Program-made: the position numbers and the translations under genes
The notes under the pieces: generated by a model
Told to the model about the DNA's origin: nothing
Databases searched by the model: none
What the model saw: the letters and a program-made list of their open reading frames with translations, nothing else
In this document: in pieces, positions 1-5,386 of the stretch
Layout of the letters: every line of letters begins with the position of its first letter
Numbering within the stretch: the stretch's first letter is position 1
Assembly (NCBI GenBank): GCA_959599615.1
Contig: CAUGKA010000050.1
Coordinates: 1-12,282 of the forward strand
Reading direction: 5' to 3'
From: an uncultured Collinsella sp.
GTDB lineage: Bacteria; Actinomycetota; Coriobacteriia; Coriobacteriales; Coriobacteriaceae
DNA: 12,282 nucleotides

Positions 1-16
1 TGCGAACCTCCAGTCC

Positions 17-33
17 GGACCGCCCCGCGGTCC
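17..33. other. Perfect short hairpin upstream of the yeiH-like gene
   Basis: The arms GGACCGC (17-23) and GCGGTCC (27-33) are perfect inverted repeats around a CCC loop. The sequence that follows, AACTTTCT, is only weakly T-rich. It could be the end of a terminator for a gene left of the window, but a proper U-tract is missing. The rest of 1-192 holds no gene that I can support. Confidence 0.4.
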
Positions 34-192
34 AACTTTCTGTCCGCACCCCCAATCGGCTCTCCGCGGTGGGTAATTCGACTGTTGCCCAAGAACTATT
101 GCGGCATCTTGGTCTGTGTTTACGCATGGCTGTGCTCAATGTTGCCGTATCATAAGCCGTCGCAAACGTGAAATAGAAAGAAGGAATCCCAT

Positions 193-1227
193 ATGCAACT
201 GGCGAATATCGTACGCGAGCGCTGGAAGGGCGTATTGTTCTGCCTGATCGTCGCCATCCCCGCGACGTTGCTCGGCAAACAGGTTGAGGTGGTCGGCGGG
301 CCGGTGTTTGCCATCCTCTTTGGCATGGTCCTGGCGCTCGTCTTTCCCAAGAATCGTCGCGAACAGCTCGCCGCCGGTGTCACCTATACGTCTAAAAAAG
401 TCTTGCAGTACGCGGTAATCCTGCTTGGCTTTGGCATGAACCTCTCGCAGATTCTGTCCAAAGGCGCTCAGTCGCTACCGATTATCGTGGCGACGATCTC
501 GACCTCGCTTGTCATCGCCTTTGTGCTCTGCCGCGTTATGAACGTGCCGGGCAAGATCGCGACGCTTGTGGGCGTGGGTTCGTCGATTTGCGGCGGTTCT
601 GCCATCGCCGCGACCGCGCCCGTCATCGATGCCGACGATCGCGAGATTGCCCAGGCTATTTCGGTCATCTTCCTGTTTAACGTTATCGCGGCGCTCGTGT
701 TTCCGACGCTCGGCGGCGTACTCGGGCTGACCAACGAGGGCTTTGGCTTGTTTGCCGGCACCGCCATCAACGACACCTCGTCGGTAACGGCTGCGGCGAG
801 CGCCTGGGACAGTATGCATCCCGGCGCCAATGTGCTCGAGAGCGCCACAGTGGTCAAGCTCACCAGGACGCTGGCCATTATTCCCATTACGTTGGTTCTC
901 GCATGCTGGCAGATGCATCTGGCACGCAAGGCCGGCGGCGACGCCAAAAGCACGTTCTCGCTTAAACGCGCGTTTCCCATGTTCGTGCTGTTCTTTGTGC
1001 TGGCGAGCGTAATCACCACGGTGTTTCAGCTTCCTGCATCCATTACGGCGCCCATCAAGGAGCTGTCGAAGTTCTTTATCGTGATGGCTATGGCGGCTAT
1101 TGGCTTTAATACCGATATCGTCGAGCTGGTCAAAAAGGGCGGCAAGCCCATCGCATTGGGCTTTTGCTGCTGGATTGGCATTGCGTGCATGAGTTTGGGA
1201 ATGCAGCACGTGCTGGGAATCTGGTAG
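193..1227 (+). CDS. YeiH/UPF0324-family putative sulfate exporter
   Basis: A polytopic inner-membrane protein of 344 residues, the usual length for the YeiH family (putative sulfate exporter, Cons_hypoth698). About ten hydrophobic segments run along the chain (for example residues 14-30, 36-52, 70-88, 95-113, 155-172, 226-240, 261-280, 292-306 and 318-335). Two family motifs are clear: the glycine/serine-rich stretch GVGSSICGGSAIAA (127-140) followed by PVI, and GTAINDTSSVTAA (189-201), followed by KLTRT near 222-226. The start ATG has AAGGA about 7 nt upstream. Transport of sulfate or related anions is the family annotation and is poorly proven; the substrate here is unknown. The gene stands alone: 270 bp separate it from the next start, and I see no clear terminator after it. 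A cysteine-pathway gene (cysE) lies 8 kb away but is not linked to it. Confidence is high for the family and low for the substrate. Confidence 0.88.
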   Translation: MQLANIVRERWKGVLFCLIVAIPATLLGKQVEVVGGPVFAILFGMVLALVFPKNRREQLAAGVTYTSKKVLQYAVILLGFGMNLSQILSKGAQSLPIIVATISTSLVIAFVLCRVMNVPGKIATLVGVGSSICGGSAIAATAPVIDADDREIAQAISVIFLFNVIAALVFPTLGGVLGLTNEGFGLFAGTAINDTSSVTAAASAWDSMHPGANVLESATVVKLTRTLAIIPITLVLACWQMHLARKAGGDAKSTFSLKRAFPMFVLFFVLASVITTVFQLPASITAPIKELSKFFIVMAMAAIGFNTDIVELVKKGGKPIALGFCCWIGIACMSLGMQHVLGIW

Positions 1228-1242
1228 AGAAGTAGCTTATTT

Positions 1243-1263
1243 GCGTGCTGCGTGCTGCGTGCT
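1243..1263. repeat. Three tandem copies of GCGTGCT
   Basis: The heptamer GCGTGCT is repeated exactly three times without gaps (1243-1249, 1250-1256, 1257-1263), 15 nt after the stop codon of the YeiH-like gene. Such perfect short tandem arrays can change copy number by slippage. It sits outside any ORF that I support, at the start of the leader of the next gene. Confidence 0.85.
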
Positions 1264-1293
1264 GGCGAGCGCATCCTCGCGGTGGAGCGATAG

Positions 1294-1344
1294 GAGCTCT
1301 TGCGGGTATGGCTTGTCCGCAGGTTTATAGGTCCCGAAGAGCTC
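1294..1344. other. Inverted repeat in the leader of the regulator gene
   Basis: GAGCTCTT (1294-1301) is matched by AAGAGCTC (1337-1344). Next to the arms, CGGG and CCCG can extend the stem by 4 bp past one bulged base. A competing small hairpin (TGCGG with CCGCA) lies inside the loop. No T-run follows, so it is not an intrinsic terminator of the usual type. It may act as RNA structure or as a protein site. Confidence 0.55.
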
Positions 1345-1349
1345 TTATC

Positions 1350-1375
1350 GCCCCGCCAGGATGGCGATGCGGGGC
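1350..1375. other. Second leader hairpin, GCCCCGC/GCGGGGC
   Basis: A perfect 7-bp inverted repeat (GCCCCGC 1350-1356, GCGGGGC 1369-1375) starts 5 nt after the previous one. Its loop contains a smaller GCCA/TGGC hairpin. No U-tract follows. The two hairpins in a row suggest a structured leader if transcription starts upstream of 1290. Confidence 0.5.
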
Positions 1376-1409
1376 AACTCATATACTCGCAGGACGGCGG
1401 CTTCTGCCC

Positions 1410-1450
1410 TATAGTGTTTGGTGAGCAATATCGTTCAATTTTGAAACACT
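1410..1450 (+). promoter_or_regulatory. Candidate promoter and dyad before the regulator gene
   Basis: TATAGT (1410-1415) is a good -10 hexamer; I see no convincing -35 at 17 nt. A perfect dyad AGTGTTT (1413-1419) and AAACACT (1444-1450), 24 nt apart, overlaps the -10 and ends 49 nt before the ATG at 1500. The position suits an operator, possibly for autoregulation by the Fis-type protein encoded just downstream. This is inference from geometry only. Confidence 0.4.
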
Positions 1451-1499
1451 CGCCCGCGCGGCCGTCGGTGGCGGCGTGGCGCCGAGGACGGGGCGCAAT

Positions 1500-2717
1500 A
1501 TGAACAGTGACGCCAAGCTGCAAATCTTGATCGAGGCCTTGGCTGCTGCCGGGGCCTCGGCGTTGGCAATCGATGGGCATGGACACGTGGCGATATCGAC
1601 CATGGATGATGCCGCGCTCGAGCAAGATGTCGCGGCATTTGTCGCCGAGCGCCTGGGACGCGTGGACAACGGCGCGCGCCTGGTGATGGGGCATGCGGGA
1701 GGGCGCTTGAGCCTCACGGTGCGTCCGGTCGCCAAGGAATACGGTGCGCTTTGGGTGGTCGTGGTCCGCGAGGTGCACGGTGTGGCGGCACACGCGGGTA
1801 TTGAGTGGCTTAACGCAGATGAGGTCGAGGCGCGCTACGAGGCAAGCGCGTACGGCATTGTCGAAGGTGCCGCTGCGGTCGCTGGTCCCGTCTGCGAAAG
1901 CTATGCCCGCGGCGTGCCCCTCATGTTAGAGGGCGAGCTGGGTGCTGGCCAGGCAGAGATTGCAAAACGCCTCTATCTGGATGGGCCTTATGCTGACGAA
2001 CCCTTTGTGTCCGTGGCACTTGACGAGCTCACGGATCGCGGCTGGCGCCATCTGCTCAAAAGCTCGGAATCGCCGCTGTTCCAGGCAAGGCTGACCCTTT
2101 GTATTGGCGGCTGGCATGCACTTTCGCCGCAGTGTCTGCGCGAGCTTGTCTCTACGATGACCGACACGGCGCTGGCCACGCGTTGCCATGTGGTTCTGAC
2201 GGCAAACGATATGCCGGGCGGTGGCGAAAGCGATCAGGCCGCTTTTGTAACCGAGCGCTTGGCGTGCGCAGTAAGTGTGGCGCCTGCGGTTGCCGAGCAG
2301 GGTGGCGCATCGAAAAAGGTTGCGCAGTATTTGTCGTATCTGTCAGATGTCTTTGGAACTGCCGCTCCGAGTATGTCCGAGGAGGCTGCCTCGACGCTTA
2401 ACGGCTATCGCTGGCCACGCAACTATCTGCAGCTTCGCGAGGTATCGGAACGACTGTATATATTAGTAGGGTCGGGTGTGGCGGAGCGCGCGGTGGCGGA
2501 GGAGGTGCTCGCCCAGGAGGATGTCATCAAAACCGCAACTTTTGGCGCCCCGACGCTCGACAGCGACCTGTATATCCTGCGTCCACTGGCCGATACCGAA
2601 CGCGACATCGCGCGGCTGGTCGTAGGCTACCTCCAGGGCAACCGGACCCGCGCAGCCGAGGTGCTGGGGATAAGCCGCACGACTCTGTGGCGCTTGCTGA
2701 AGGACGACGACCGCTGA
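1500..2717 (+). CDS. Sigma-54-activator-like regulator with degenerate AAA+ domain and Fis-type HTH
   Basis: A predicted cytoplasmic transcription regulator of 405 residues. The layout follows sigma-54 activators: an unrecognised N-terminal domain (about 1-125), an AAA+-like middle (about 128-325) and a C-terminal Fis-type helix-turn-helix (381-401, NRTRAAEVLGISRTTLWRLL). Landmarks still visible are GELGAGQAEIA at 145-155 in the Walker A position, LTLCIGGW at 198-205 where Walker B (LFLDE) belongs, and YRWPRN (303-308), matching the usual Y.WPGN of this family. The Walker A lysine is Gln151, the Walker B acids are gone, and the stretch that should carry GAFTGA is shortened and lacks it. So it probably cannot hydrolyse ATP or remodel sigma-54 and likely acts as a conventional DNA-binding regulator, possibly ligand-sensing through the N-terminus. 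ATG 1500 is preferred over GTG 1476, which adds eight unlikely residues; GAGG and GGGG lie 6-13 nt upstream of 1500. Targets are unknown; it may regulate itself. Confidence 0.75.
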   Translation: MNSDAKLQILIEALAAAGASALAIDGHGHVAISTMDDAALEQDVAAFVAERLGRVDNGARLVMGHAGGRLSLTVRPVAKEYGALWVVVVREVHGVAAHAGIEWLNADEVEARYEASAYGIVEGAAAVAGPVCESYARGVPLMLEGELGAGQAEIAKRLYLDGPYADEPFVSVALDELTDRGWRHLLKSSESPLFQARLTLCIGGWHALSPQCLRELVSTMTDTALATRCHVVLTANDMPGGGESDQAAFVTERLACAVSVAPAVAEQGGASKKVAQYLSYLSDVFGTAAPSMSEEAASTLNGYRWPRNYLQLREVSERLYILVGSGVAERAVAEEVLAQEDVIKTATFGAPTLDSDLYILRPLADTERDIARLVVGYLQGNRTRAAEVLGISRTTLWRLLKDDDR

Positions 2718-2728
2718 GCGAGGCACCC

Positions 2729-2757
2729 GTGACCGCGTGCGGCGCGTGTGCTACAGT
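2729..2757 (+). promoter_or_regulatory. Candidate sigma-70-type promoter for the 2802 gene
   Basis: GTGACC (2729-2734, four of six matches to TTGACA) and TACAGT (2752-2757, four of six to TATAAT) are 17 nt apart. They begin 12 nt after the regulator's stop. Transcription would start near 2764, which leaves ATG 2802 as the likely translation start and excludes the in-frame start at 2748. Confidence 0.4.
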
Positions 2758-2801
2758 CCAAAGCAGTAATGTTTCGATTGCGTTACGGCGTGCGGGGGCG
2801 T

Positions 2802-3377
2802 ATGGCGGAGACTTCAAAATCAAACCGGAATAGACGGAGCGCGGCTCCAGTTAACCGCCGCACGACGTCCCGGACGTGGGGCAAGCACGCGTCGGGGTTC
2901 GACGGTTCGTTCAAGCGCACCAAATACGGCTATCCTTCGGCAAGCGCTCGCTTGGCCATGCAGGCCGAGTCGTCGCTGCGGGGGCGCAAGCGCGTGGTGG
3001 GCTCTAAGCTCAAGCACGACGGAACGCTGGGCTATATCAGCCGCGGTGCGGCTCGCCGCAGTGGGCTCAATCCTGCTGGCTGGCATCGATATGTGCCGAT
3101 CGTGGTCGTTGCCGCGATAATCGTCATCGCACTCGCGGCACTCGGATATGCTGGCGGCGGTGCCAACTTGGACGCAATGTTCAAATCGCCCGAGCTCGCG
3201 CATGCAGGCACAGAAGTTGTCGAGGGTGCTCAGATCCAGACGGGCGTCGCGCCCCAGCGCGGTATCGTTGCGGCGGCCTCCACCATCGCCGATGCGCATA
3301 AGAACGAGGACGAACAAGGCGACGGCGCCGAAACGACTCGCACGAACGAAACGACGACAACTCCATCGGCAAGATAA
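2802..3377 (+). CDS. Unrecognised single-pass membrane protein with basic N-terminal domain
   Basis: I do not recognise a family. From ATG 2802 the product has 191 residues; GGGGG at 2794-2798 is a weak ribosome site. Residues 1-96 are rich in Arg, Lys, Ser and Gly with no acidic clusters, ending in a Trp-His-Arg-Tyr stretch. One hydrophobic segment follows (about 97-117, VPIVVVAAIIVIALAALGYA). The last 75 residues are Ala-, Thr- and acid-rich and look disordered. By the positive-inside rule the basic N-terminal part faces the cytoplasm and could contact nucleic acid, ribosomes or acidic lipids; the C-terminal tail would be outside. There is no signal-peptidase or sortase motif. The gene follows the Fis-type regulator by 84 nt on the same strand, probably with its own promoter. 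Codon use resembles its neighbours. Existence as a gene is likely; function is unknown. Confidence 0.65.
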   Translation: MAETSKSNRNRRSAAPVNRRTTSRTWGKHASGFDGSFKRTKYGYPSASARLAMQAESSLRGRKRVVGSKLKHDGTLGYISRGAARRSGLNPAGWHRYVPIVVVAAIIVIALAALGYAGGGANLDAMFKSPELAHAGTEVVEGAQIQTGVAPQRGIVAAASTIADAHKNEDEQGDGAETTRTNETTTTPSAR

Positions 3378-3387
3378 GTTGCGAGCG

Positions 3388-3423
3388 GGGCAGCAAATTT
3401 GGGACGGGGCCTTTTAGCTGCCC
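3388..3423. other. Weak inverted repeat after the membrane protein gene
   Basis: GGGCAGC (3388-3394) and GCTGCCC (3417-3423) are perfect 7-bp arms around a 22-nt loop that contains CTTTT. It begins 11 nt after the stop at 3377. The T-run is inside the loop, not after the stem, so terminator function is doubtful. Confidence 0.35.
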
Positions 3424-3477
3424 AAGTGCCAGATGCCAACAGTGACGCGGTCGATGTCAGTCATCAACAGCGAGCGA

Positions 3478-3569
3478 GCCGCATTTGCGCCAAGGTGACG
3501 TGAAATGAGAGGGCGCTGACCTTTTGGTCGCGCCCTCGAAATTGAACGTCAGATTGGTGCAAATGCGGC
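3478..3569. repeat. 92-nt imperfect palindrome between convergent genes
   Basis: The segment folds back on itself almost completely. Outer arms GCCGCATTTGCGCCAA (3478-3493) and TTGGTGCAAATGCGGC (3554-3569) pair over 16 positions with one G:T. TGACGT (3496-3501) pairs with ACGTCA (3546-3551). The core GAGGGCGC (3509-3516) pairs with GCGCCCTC (3530-3537), and GACC/GGTC closes a TTTT loop. Small internal loops separate these blocks. It sits between a stop codon on each strand and lacks a flanking T-run, so it is not a standard terminator. It may be a REP/MITE-like palindromic unit, a decay-blocking 3' structure, or a factor-assisted bidirectional terminator. Confidence 0.8.
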
Positions 3570-3598
3570 CCGCGCAGCGTCAACGGGTCCGCCGTTTG

Positions 3599-4126
3599 TT
3601 AGAACGGCGGAACATACACGACGTTGTCGCGGCGGGGTTTGGCCTCGGGAAGCGTGTCCTCGGCGTAGCCCAGAATGCAGTTGCCCACACCGCGCAGGCT
3701 TCCGTCGGCGGGCAGACCCCACTTGGCCAGCAGTTCCAGTCCCTCGGGTGAGTCAAAGACCTCGTGCGCGCGGTGGATCCAACACGAATCGACGCCCAGC
3801 GCATAGGCTGCGTTGAGCAGGTTGCCCATGGCGAGCGAGCCGTCTTCCAGGTGCGTGGGCACGCTGCGGTCGACGAGCACCACCACAACGGTCTTGGCGC
3901 CGTAGAAGGGATCTCCCTCGCTGCCCATGACCTGGGCGTTGAGCTGCGAGAGGTGCTCGACGGTTGCGGGGTCGGTGACGGCGACGAACGTGACCGGCTG
4001 GCGTCCCATGCCGCTCGGCGCGTACTGGCCAGCTTCGATAATGCGTGCGAGCTTTTCTGCCTCGACGGGGCGATCGCTGTATTTGCGGCAGCTGCGGCGG
4101 TGGATGAGCGCCTCGATGGTCTCCAT
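3599..4126 (-). CDS. Nitroreductase-family FMN oxidoreductase
   Basis: A 175-residue member of the nitroreductase superfamily, at the short end of its usual size range. These enzymes use FMN and NAD(P)H to reduce nitro groups, quinones or flavins in the cytoplasm. The FMN-phosphate motif RRSCRKYSDRPV (10-21) opens the protein, followed by the APSGMGRQP loop (36-44), the dimer-core helix GNLLNAAYALGVDSCWI (101-117) and the C-terminal ILGYAEDTLPEAKPRR region (151-166). The start at 4126 is chosen because AGGAGG lies 8 nt upstream; the longer in-frame start at 4219 adds 31 residues unlike any nitroreductase. It is transcribed alone, convergent with the membrane protein gene and divergent from the four-cysteine protein. 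A possible promoter is TTGTCA/TATGCA, read on the minus strand at 4235-4263. The physiological substrate cannot be told from sequence. Confidence 0.88.
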   Translation of the reverse strand: METIEALIHRRSCRKYSDRPVEAEKLARIIEAGQYAPSGMGRQPVTFVAVTDPATVEHLSQLNAQVMGSEGDPFYGAKTVVVVLVDRSVPTHLEDGSLAMGNLLNAAYALGVDSCWIHRAHEVFDSPEGLELLAKWGLPADGSLRGVGNCILGYAEDTLPEAKPRRDNVVYVPPF

Positions 4127-4234
4127 GTGTCCTCCTGACGTTGGTTTCGATGCCTCGTTCTTACCCGCCGAACCAAAATCGTAATCGCGCAGCCGGCCCC
4201 AAACAACGCAAGCTACCAAGTGGAAAAGTTGGTT

Positions 4235-4263
4235 TGCATAAAACTTTAGCCAGAATGTGACAA
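4235..4263 (-). promoter_or_regulatory. Candidate promoter for the nitroreductase gene
   Basis: On the minus strand TTGTCA (4263-4258, five of six matches to the -35 consensus) and TATGCA (4240-4235, weak -10) are 17 nt apart, about 110 nt upstream of the start. A weaker alternative (TACGAT) lies closer to the gene. Confidence 0.3.
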
Positions 4264-4308
4264 ACCGGTGGGATGATTAAACGTTTTATCCCGTCTACCC
4301 TGCGGTTT
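4262..4308. other. Nested dyads between the divergent genes
   Basis: AAACCG (4262-4267) and CGGTTT (4303-4308) enclose a second dyad, GGGAT (4270-4274) and ATCCC (4288-4292), with the palindrome AAACGTTT between them. This lies in the 291-bp gap between the nitroreductase and the 4418 gene, next to the candidate nitroreductase promoter. It could be an operator for either gene. The rest of the gap shows a small hairpin (GCGCCA/TGGCGC, 4384-4398) just before the ribosome site of the 4418 gene. Confidence 0.35.
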
Positions 4309-4417
4309 TTTACCACTTGCCTAAATGATGCGCGCATAAGCTCTGATAAAGGTTTTACTAAAGGAGTGCCAACGTTTATCAACGCGCCATGGTGGCGCCG
4401 GGCCAGGAGGTAACATC

Positions 4418-4708
4418 ATGTTCCAGGCTGGAGATGTCGTCGAGACCGACTTCGAAGGATTTCTGAAGCTGCTGCGTTCCAAGACGCGCGCTTTCGTGTC
4501 GATCAACGATCACGAGTACTACATCACGCACACCGATGGCTATTGGCGTGTTCAGGATTGCGAGGCCCTCAACGATAAGGGCCACTTTACGGACTGCTCC
4601 GAGCTGGTCAACACGGTCTGCGAGGTCGTCGAGCTGCCGTGGATCTGCGGCAAGAGCCTGCACGACAGCTTCTCGGGCGCCACGGTCTACGAGGCCGTCG
4701 CTGCTTAA
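4418..4708 (+). CDS. Small conserved-looking protein with four cysteines, function unknown
   Basis: I do not recognise a family. The 96-residue product is soluble and acidic, with no signal peptide or membrane segment. It reads like a compact alpha/beta domain. The N-terminal half (FQAGDVVETDFEGFLKLLR, then VSINDHEYYITH) suggests a helix and strands rich in aromatic residues. The C-terminal half carries cysteines at 48, 60, 68 and 77, with histidines at 56 and 82, which might bind metal or form disulfides; this is speculation. A strong AGGAGG (4405-4410) precedes the ATG by 7 nt and a strong intrinsic terminator follows 26 nt after the stop, so this is very probably a real, well-translated, single-gene transcript. 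It could be a Coriobacteria-specific protein. Confidence 0.8.
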   Translation: MFQAGDVVETDFEGFLKLLRSKTRAFVSINDHEYYITHTDGYWRVQDCEALNDKGHFTDCSELVNTVCEVVELPWICGKSLHDSFSGATVYEAVAA

Positions 4709-4734
4709 CAGCCAACAATCGATATTCTTTCGCA

Positions 4735-4770
4735 ACCGCCGGCGCCGCCCCCGCGCCGGCGGTCTTTTTT
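4735..4770 (+). terminator. Strong intrinsic terminator of the 4418 gene
   Basis: Perfect 11-bp GC-rich arms ACCGCCGGCGC (4735-4745) and GCGCCGGCGGT (4753-4763) enclose a 7-nt loop and are followed by C and six T (4765-4770). It isolates the upstream gene from the MarR-ABC operon. Confidence 0.95.
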
Positions 4771-4818
4771 GTCGATATGTTGCATAGGTCACACGTCTTG
4801 TACGGCCGCCCTTGACGA

Positions 4819-4869
4819 TAGTCAAAAGTCGGACTAACCTGAAACTACAATTAGTCAAAACTCGGACTA
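4819..4869. promoter_or_regulatory. Two 18-bp operator-like repeats before the MarR gene
   Basis: TAGTCAAAAGTCGGACTA (4819-4836) recurs as TAGTCAAAACTCGGACTA (4852-4869), differing at one base. Each copy is itself a dyad, TAGTC-N8-GACTA, the usual form of a MarR-dimer site. The copies are 33 bp apart, about three helical turns, so two dimers could sit on one face of the DNA. TACAAT (4846-4851) between them is a good -10 candidate, and TTGACG (4812-4817) is a possible -35 for an alternative -10 (TAACCT, 4835-4840). Either promoter would be covered by bound protein. The second copy ends 16 nt before ATG 4886. Confidence 0.8.
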
Positions 4870-4885
4870 TCGAATGGTGGGAGAG

Positions 4886-5386
4886 ATGGATTGCGCGGTT
4901 ACGTTGGTCGATTTCGACCGGATGCTCAACGGACTCGACCATATCTATTCGGAGTTCTCGCGCGCCTGCGGCCTTTCGGACTGCGCTTACTGGATGCTCG
5001 TCGATACCAGCACGGCGGGCGGCAGCGTCGCCGTAAGCCGCCTGACAAGCGAATGGTTCTATAGCAAGCAGACCATCAACTCGGCCATTAAAACCTTGAC
5101 GGCGCGGGGTTTTGCCACGCTGGAGTTTGCCGAAGGCAGTCGAAAAAACAAGGTTGTGTGCCTGACCGAAGAGGGCAGGCAATTTGCCGAGCGTTATGCG
5201 CTGCCGGCGGTCGAGGCCGAACAGCGAGCCTTTGGTGCGCTTGAGCCGGGGGAGCAGCGCGAGATTATGCGCTTGATCGGCAAATTCTCCCAGGTGCTCA
5301 GTGACGAGTGCGAGGAATTTAAGCAGCAGGTTGCCGCTGCAAACCAGGCGGAAGATCGACGCGAGGGGGAGTCGTGCGACTGTTAA
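4886..5386 (+). CDS. MarR-family transcriptional regulator
   Basis: A 166-residue winged helix-turn-helix protein of the MarR type, expected to bind DNA as a dimer. The recognition region is YSKQTINSAIKTLTARGF (59-76), followed by the wing FAEGSRKNKVVCLTEEG (81-97). Helices at both ends (about 5-28 and 107-150) would form the dimer interface. ATG 4886 is preferred because GGTGG lies 5 nt upstream; ATG 4874 in the same frame has no ribosome site and would add four residues. The 3' end overlaps the GTG start of the first ABC gene by 13 nt, so translation is probably coupled. With the two dyad sites upstream, the simplest reading is an autorepressor of the exporter operon, released by a ligand that the transporter exports. 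Cysteines 3, 28, 33, 92, 142, 164 and 166 leave thiol sensing possible. Confidence 0.9.
   Translation: MDCAVTLVDFDRMLNGLDHIYSEFSRACGLSDCAYWMLVDTSTAGGSVAVSRLTSEWFYSKQTINSAIKTLTARGFATLEFAEGSRKNKVVCLTEEGRQFAERYALPAVEAEQRAFGALEPGEQREIMRLIGKFSQVLSDECEEFKQQVAAANQAEDRREGESCDC

Noticed and set aside
3580..4206. Second minus-strand frame over the nitroreductase gene
   Set aside because: Its Arg/Ser/Thr-rich translation is a +1 shadow of the nitroreductase, which has all family motifs and a strong ribosome site.
4127..4219. Longer nitroreductase start at 4219
   Set aside because: AGGAGG stands 8 nt before ATG 4126, and the 31 extra residues precede the conserved N-terminal FMN motif without resemblance to the family.
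4389..4468. 26-codon ORF starting in the ribosome-site region of the four-cysteine gene
   Set aside because: It overlaps a well-supported gene in another frame, has no good ribosome site of its own at usual spacing, and shows no sign of leader-peptide content.
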